A stretch of DNA of 8,765 nucleotides from Thermococci archaeon (lineage in GTDB: Archaea; Methanobacteriota_B; Thermococci; Thermococcales; Thermococcaceae), in contig QMUE01000039.1 of NCBI GenBank assembly GCA_003663535.1, positions 1 through 8,765 on the forward strand. The letters are read 5' to 3'. The notes beneath the pieces are model-generated. The model ran no database searches. It was not told the DNA's origin and saw only the letters and a program-made list of their open reading frames with translations. This document shows positions 6,098 to 8,765 of the stretch, piece by piece. The stretch's first letter is position 1, and the number at the start of each line of letters is the position of its first letter. The translations under genes were made by a program, and so were the position numbers.

Positions 6098-6130
6098 AAA
6101 ACCTCACCCTTCAGGGCGGGGAGGAGGTCA
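6098..6130 (+). mobile_element. Possible orphan right end of an IS200/IS605 element
   Basis: The segment CCTCACCCT-TC-AGGGCGGGG (6102-6121) folds into a stem with one A-C mismatch and one G-U pair around a two-base loop, and is followed by AGGAGGTCAG. This hairpin-plus-tail layout resembles the subterminal hairpin at the right end of IS200/IS605 elements, which also forms the 3' end of the TnpB guide RNA. No tnpA or tnpB is present: the sequence to the left is the scpB promoter and gene, and to the right is the tail of the dehydrogenase pseudogene. The left arm looks as if it differs by two transitions from a perfect CCCCGCCCT arm, as in an old decayed copy. Family assignment is from memory of the motif; a plain extragenic hairpin is the alternative. 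Confidence 0.4.
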
Positions 6131-6142
6131 GTTCTTAATTCC

Positions 6143-6161
6143 GGTATAAAAAAGAAAAACA
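6143..6161 (-). terminator. T-rich terminator after the dehydrogenase pseudogene
   Basis: Immediately after the TGA at 6164-6162 the minus strand reads TGTTTTTCTTTTTTATACC, with T-runs of five and six. This is a typical archaeal intrinsic termination signal and marks the end of the original gene. Confidence 0.5.
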
Positions 6162-6960
6162 TCAGAACACAGAGTTTAATCTTCCACCATCAACGGGTAT
6201 CATTGCACCGTTTATATAGCTTCCAAGGTCGCTGGCAAGGAAAGCGACCAAGTAGCCTATCTCCTCCGGTTCCCCTAGACAACCGAGGGGTATTGGCTTT
6301 GCGTACTCCTAGAGGGCTTCTTCGACGCTCTTTCCTTCTCTCTTCGCTCTATCCTTTGCAAGCTGGATCATTCTATCTGTTCTTATAATGCCTGGCATGA
6401 TGCCGTTAACAGTTATGCCCTTCGATCCAAGCTCCTTGGCCAAAGTCCTCACAAGACCAGCCATTGAAATCCTCACGACGTTGCTGAGGGCTATGTTTGG
6501 TATGGGTTCCCTTATGGCCACACTCGTGGAATAAACTATCCTTCCAAAGCCTTTCTTCTCCATTGCCGGGACGAGTGCCCTGGTTAGATATACAGCTGGA
6601 TAGAGGAGCAACTTAACGGCCCCTTCCCAGTCCTCCATACTCATTTCCATGAAGTAGCCTGGCTTAGGTCCACCAGTGGAGAAGAAAAATATATCCGGTT
6701 CTCCTATGTTTTGTAGTTCCTTAATCGTTTTCTCAAGGTCTTCTCTCTTCGTAAGATCCGCAACTATGTAGCTCACATCAACGCTGCTTTCTTCTCTTAT
6801 TCTTTCCTTGGCTTTCCTGAGGTTCTCTTCGTCTCTGGATAGGAGTATTACGTCCGCTCCAGCCCTGGCAAGAACCCTCGCCACATCAAAGCCTATGCCC
6901 TTGCTCGATGCTGTAGTAAAAGCCCGCCTTTAGGTCTATACCCAATATGAGAATCGCCAT
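6162..6960 (-). pseudogene. Short-chain dehydrogenase/reductase, disrupted by a frameshift and an in-frame stop
   Basis: The remnant of an NAD(P)-dependent oxidoreductase of about 265 residues. From the ATG at 6960 the frame reads MAILILGIDLKAGFYYSIEQ and stops soon after. Shifting frame near 6927-6935 restores RRAFTTASSKGIGFDVARVL, the Rossmann glycine motif, then ADVILLSRDEENL, the strand DIFFFSTGGPKPG (NAG-like region), IVYSTSVA, and GITVNGIMPGIIRT. At 6311-6309 an amber TAG follows GKSVEEAL; after it the same frame continues with EYAKPIPLG, GEPEEIGYLVAFLASDLGSY and INGAMIPVDGGRLNSVF to TGA at 6164-6162. That is a complete SDR C terminus. The expected YxxxK is SNVVR, so catalytic Tyr and Lys are replaced. 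This is known in an atypical SDR subgroup and is not a decay lesion in itself. GC is visibly higher than in neighbours. The unbroken middle (6884-6309) could still make a 191-residue fragment, but it would lack the nucleotide-binding start and the C-terminal region. Confidence 0.85.
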
Positions 6961-6972
6961 GATCAGATACAG

Positions 6973-6990
6973 GGAAAAAGGATAAAAAGA
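6973..6990 (-). promoter_or_regulatory. T-rich tract between the hydrolase and dehydrogenase genes: terminator and/or promoter
   Basis: The minus strand just after the hydrolase stop reads TCTTTTTATCCTTTTTCC. It is an oligo-T termination signal for the upstream operon. CTTTTTAT (6989-6982) is also centred about 25 bases before the dehydrogenase ATG (6960), where a TATA box for a leaderless RNA would lie. No ribosome binding site precedes that ATG. Confidence 0.4.
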
Positions 6991-7812
6991 TTACTGGACG
7001 AATTTGACCTCTTTCCCAGCATATAGAGGCTCCACTTTATCTCCAAAGACACTCATAAATGCACAAATTCCATCAAACCCAGTGCAGTGACCGGGATAGA
7101 GCTTCTCAACTCCAAAAGTTCTAATGCCCTCAACTACATCCTCCAAAATACTTCTTTTGGCTCCGCTTAGATGAAATCCACCTACCAAGGCAAAAATCAG
7201 CTTATTCATCAGCTTCCTTGAGTGTCCCGCTATGTTTAGAATACCGCTATGGCCGCAACCACTTATAACGACTATTTTACCCCCAAGCTCAATGAACAAT
7301 GCCATGTCGTCCCTTAGCGGGTCTTTTACCAGTTTTTCTCCGCTCATAATATGGCCAACTGCCCTATCCCAAGTCCTTCTTTCTATCTCGCCGCTTGTAT
7401 AAATTTCATCAAATATCCTAACGGGCTTTTCTTTTAGTATAAAGTTCGCGCCAAGTTTTTCTAAATGTTCTTGCGAAAAGGGGATTCCAATCTCCCTACG
7501 CTTGGGTTTCAATGCGATCCTTCTCAAGAGTACGTGAGGATGAGCATAGATGTCTATGGAGCTTTTTCTCGCCTTTAAAAACTCTTCCAGTCCACCAGTA
7601 TGGTCGTAATGGCCATGGGTGAGGAACACCACATCAACTTCCTCGGGTGAAATGTTAAGGGCTTTCATATTATGGAGCAAAACCTTCCCATCGCTTCCGG
7701 TATCTACCAAAACCCTCTTTCCCCTGCGTTCAACTAAAACTGAAAAGCCATGGGATCCAAGAAGGCCCTTCTTAAACCCGGCATGATTTTCAAAAAGCAC
7801 TGTAATTTTCAT
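6991..7812 (-). CDS. Metallo-beta-lactamase-fold hydrolase (COG1237-like)
   Basis: A 273-residue two-metal hydrolase. The metal ligands are visible in order: THGHYDHTGG with H66, H68, D70 and H71; SGCGHSG with H188; GGFHLSG with H214; and YPGHCTG with H242. The N terminus has the usual strands (ITVLFENHAG, FSVLVERRGKRVLVDTGSDG). The overall pattern, with GCGHSGI followed by GGFHL and PGHCTG, matches the COG1237 group. That group includes an enzyme assigned to an early step of tetrahydromethanopterin synthesis in methanogens (ribofuranosylaminobenzene-phosphate chemistry), but many members, especially in Thermococcales, have no proven substrate; I therefore do not assign one. The gene starts three bases after the upstream stop with GGGGTGA overlapping that stop, so it is coupled to the ATPase-like gene and probably works with it or shares its regulation. 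Confidence 0.87.
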   Translation of the reverse strand: MKITVLFENHAGFKKGLLGSHGFSVLVERRGKRVLVDTGSDGKVLLHNMKALNISPEEVDVVFLTHGHYDHTGGLEEFLKARKSSIDIYAHPHVLLRRIALKPKRREIGIPFSQEHLEKLGANFILKEKPVRIFDEIYTSGEIERRTWDRAVGHIMSGEKLVKDPLRDDMALFIELGGKIVVISGCGHSGILNIAGHSRKLMNKLIFALVGGFHLSGAKRSILEDVVEGIRTFGVEKLYPGHCTGFDGICAFMSVFGDKVEPLYAGKEVKFVQ

Positions 7813-7815
7813 TAC

Positions 7816-8724
7816 TCACCCCTCAAATGGAAGTTTACCAAATTCAACGTCCAGAGTCTGTGTTGTTCTCCAGACAAACGCTCCTTCTCCTTTAAGAACG
7901 CGCTTCCTCATGTCCCCTTGCGGAACTCTATTTGCCTCATAAATTATGCTCTGCACATCCGGATCGTTGTACAGGACTAAAGTTGGCCCCGGTATGTTAA
8001 GGATGTTTTCCACAGCATATCTAGAACCCAAAACCGTAACCCTCCCCCTCATGGGTTGAGTCAATAAGGGAATAGCTGCACTTCCAGGAGTCGTGTAAAA
8101 GAGAACCGCCGCATCATCAATCCCAATTAATGTACTTCTCCTATCTTTAACTGCTGCTGCAAGAATCAAAAATGCCATTCCTACCAGTGTTATGTTGTGA
8201 GCGTTGCTAAAGTCAACCAAAATGCTCTTGCTAAACTCAGGAGGTTTGCCCTTAAAGAAGGCTTCATCAAGGGAAGTATATACTTCCCTTATGACCTCTC
8301 CATAGTGTTCTTTTGATTTTGCCACATCGGCTACGCTTTTAATTTTGCCACCCAAGATATCAGCATAGAGTTTATCTGTAAGGGAGCGATCTAATCCATA
8401 TATTGTCTGGATTATTGTTGCTGCACTGTAAAAATCCTTCAAAAGGCCTTTTCTAGCCATCTTTATAGGATCAAGGCCTGTGGGCTTGTTATCTCCAACT
8501 TCTATCACGGTATCAAATTTCTCCTTGGGATACTTGCCTCTTGTATCAAAGAAAATTAACCCATATTCTTTTTCGAGAAATTGATCCCCAATGTAATCTA
8601 TAACCCTTGTAGGATCATCATCGATGCCAAGAATCTTTAGAGTTCTGCCATGATAAACTGGGTCATAGTATATCTCCTTTCCTTCATATTCCAGAATTTT
8701 TACAGCAAGCTTGCTGTATTTCAT
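7816..8724 (-). CDS. Uncharacterised protein resembling a HerA/VirB4-type ATPase without a functional P-loop
   Basis: I do not recognise a named family. In the 302-residue reading, KILGIDDDPTRVIDYIGDQF (about 30-49) occupies the place where HerA/VirB4 ATPases have the strand, Walker A loop and helix, but GxxxxGK[ST] is replaced by GIDDDPTR. The following GLIFFDTRGKYPKEKFDTVI resembles the family's 'IfDphGEY...F' strand, then TGLDPIKMARKGLL resembles 'NPLdl', and YGLDRSLTDKLYADIL resembles the helical insert. STLIGIDDAAVLF (about 197-209) sits where a Walker B strand would be. It has no signal peptide; AFLILAAAV (184-192) is hydrophobic but sits within a soluble-looking fold. The start is the ATG at 8724, five bases after GGTGA; the frame opens at a TTG (8736) just ahead of that site. 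It is the first gene of a two-gene operon with the hydrolase. The fold assignment is inference. Confidence 0.7.
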   Translation of the reverse strand: MKYSKLAVKILEYEGKEIYYDPVYHGRTLKILGIDDDPTRVIDYIGDQFLEKEYGLIFFDTRGKYPKEKFDTVIEVGDNKPTGLDPIKMARKGLLKDFYSAATIIQTIYGLDRSLTDKLYADILGGKIKSVADVAKSKEHYGEVIREVYTSLDEAFFKGKPPEFSKSILVDFSNAHNITLVGMAFLILAAAVKDRRSTLIGIDDAAVLFYTTPGSAAIPLLTQPMRGRVTVLGSRYAVENILNIPGPTLVLYNDPDVQSIIYEANRVPQGDMRKRVLKGEGAFVWRTTQTLDVEFGKLPFEG

Positions 8725-8729
8725 GGGGT

Positions 8730-8763
8730 TCACCAAACAACTATATGCAACGTCAAATATAAA
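8730..8763 (-). promoter_or_regulatory. Promoter and ribosome binding site of the ATPase-like/hydrolase operon
   Basis: The minus strand has TTTATATT (8763-8756), a TATA box that would start RNA near 8735, followed by GGTGA (8734-8730) five bases before the ATG. The BRE would lie at or beyond the window edge, so it cannot be judged. Confidence 0.5.
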
Positions 8764-8765
8764 CG

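Noticed and set aside
6036..6161. A small gene or RNA in the 126-base gap between scpB and the pseudogene
   Set aside because: The gap is explained by the scpB promoter, the IS-like hairpin and a T-rich terminator. No start codon with a ribosome binding site and no tRNA-like fold was seen.
6276..6294. CCCCT-N9-AGGGG inverted repeat
   Set aside because: It falls inside the coding part of the dehydrogenase remnant, which translates sensibly across it (PLGCLGEP), so it is probably a by-product of codon use.
6309..6311. In-frame TAG in the dehydrogenase as a recoded (pyrrolysine-type) codon
   Set aside because: Pyrrolysine machinery is not known in this lineage, the same gene also has a frameshift, and the codon is not at an active-site position. 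Decay or a sequencing error is simpler.
6059..6388. 109-codon plus-strand frame covering the IS-like hairpin and pseudogene tail
   Set aside because: It is a shadow of the dehydrogenase pseudogene on the other strand, has low-complexity Pro/Ser/Leu/Arg content and no plausible start signal.

Overview
The window looks like chromosomal DNA from a hyperthermophilic euryarchaeon of the order Thermococcales (Pyrococcus or a low-GC Thermococcus). The clearest markers are a three-subunit replication protein A operon (RPA41-RPA14-RPA32), a Clp1-type polynucleotide kinase and a digeranylgeranylglyceryl phosphate synthase. GGTG-type ribosome binding sites and archaeal BRE/TATA promoters fit this. DNA is AT-rich and tightly packed; there is no tRNA, rRNA or CRISPR array.

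Layout, left to right. Bases 1-145 (+) hold the C-terminal end of a GTPase. It overlaps, tail to tail, a minus-strand Lrp/AsnC-like regulator (117-581). A divergent intergenic region (582-733) holds promoters for both directions. A plus-strand cluster follows: polynucleotide kinase Clp1 (734-1804), the archaeal lipid prenyltransferase (1852-2691) and an unrecognised 126-residue protein (2696-3076). A short convergent gap with a hairpin and T-rich tracts separates it from the minus strand. There, transcribed right to left, lie RPA41 (5336-4275), RPA14 (4273-3902) and RPA32 (3905-3102), nearly without gaps, behind a strong promoter. Upstream is the condensin partner ScpB (6026-5454) with its own promoter.

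Bases 6097-6960 are the accessory part. An orphan hairpin resembling the right end of an IS200/IS605 element (about 6098-6130) lies next to a broken short-chain dehydrogenase gene (6960-6162). This pseudogene has one frameshift near its start and one in-frame amber codon, is visibly richer in GC than its neighbours, and also lacks the usual YxxxK active-site residues. Bases 6991-8724 hold a two-gene minus-strand operon: a metallo-beta-lactamase-fold hydrolase preceded by a 302-residue protein that looks like a HerA/VirB4-type ATPase whose P-loop has been lost.

Functionally, the right-centre block is chromosome maintenance (ScpB plus RPA) and the left block mixes RNA end modification with membrane lipid synthesis. 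The most interesting items are the P-loop-less ATPase-like protein with its coupled hydrolase, the doubly disrupted atypical dehydrogenase beside a possible IS605 remnant, and the unrecognised protein coupled to the lipid gene. I found no evidence for a complete new multi-gene system.
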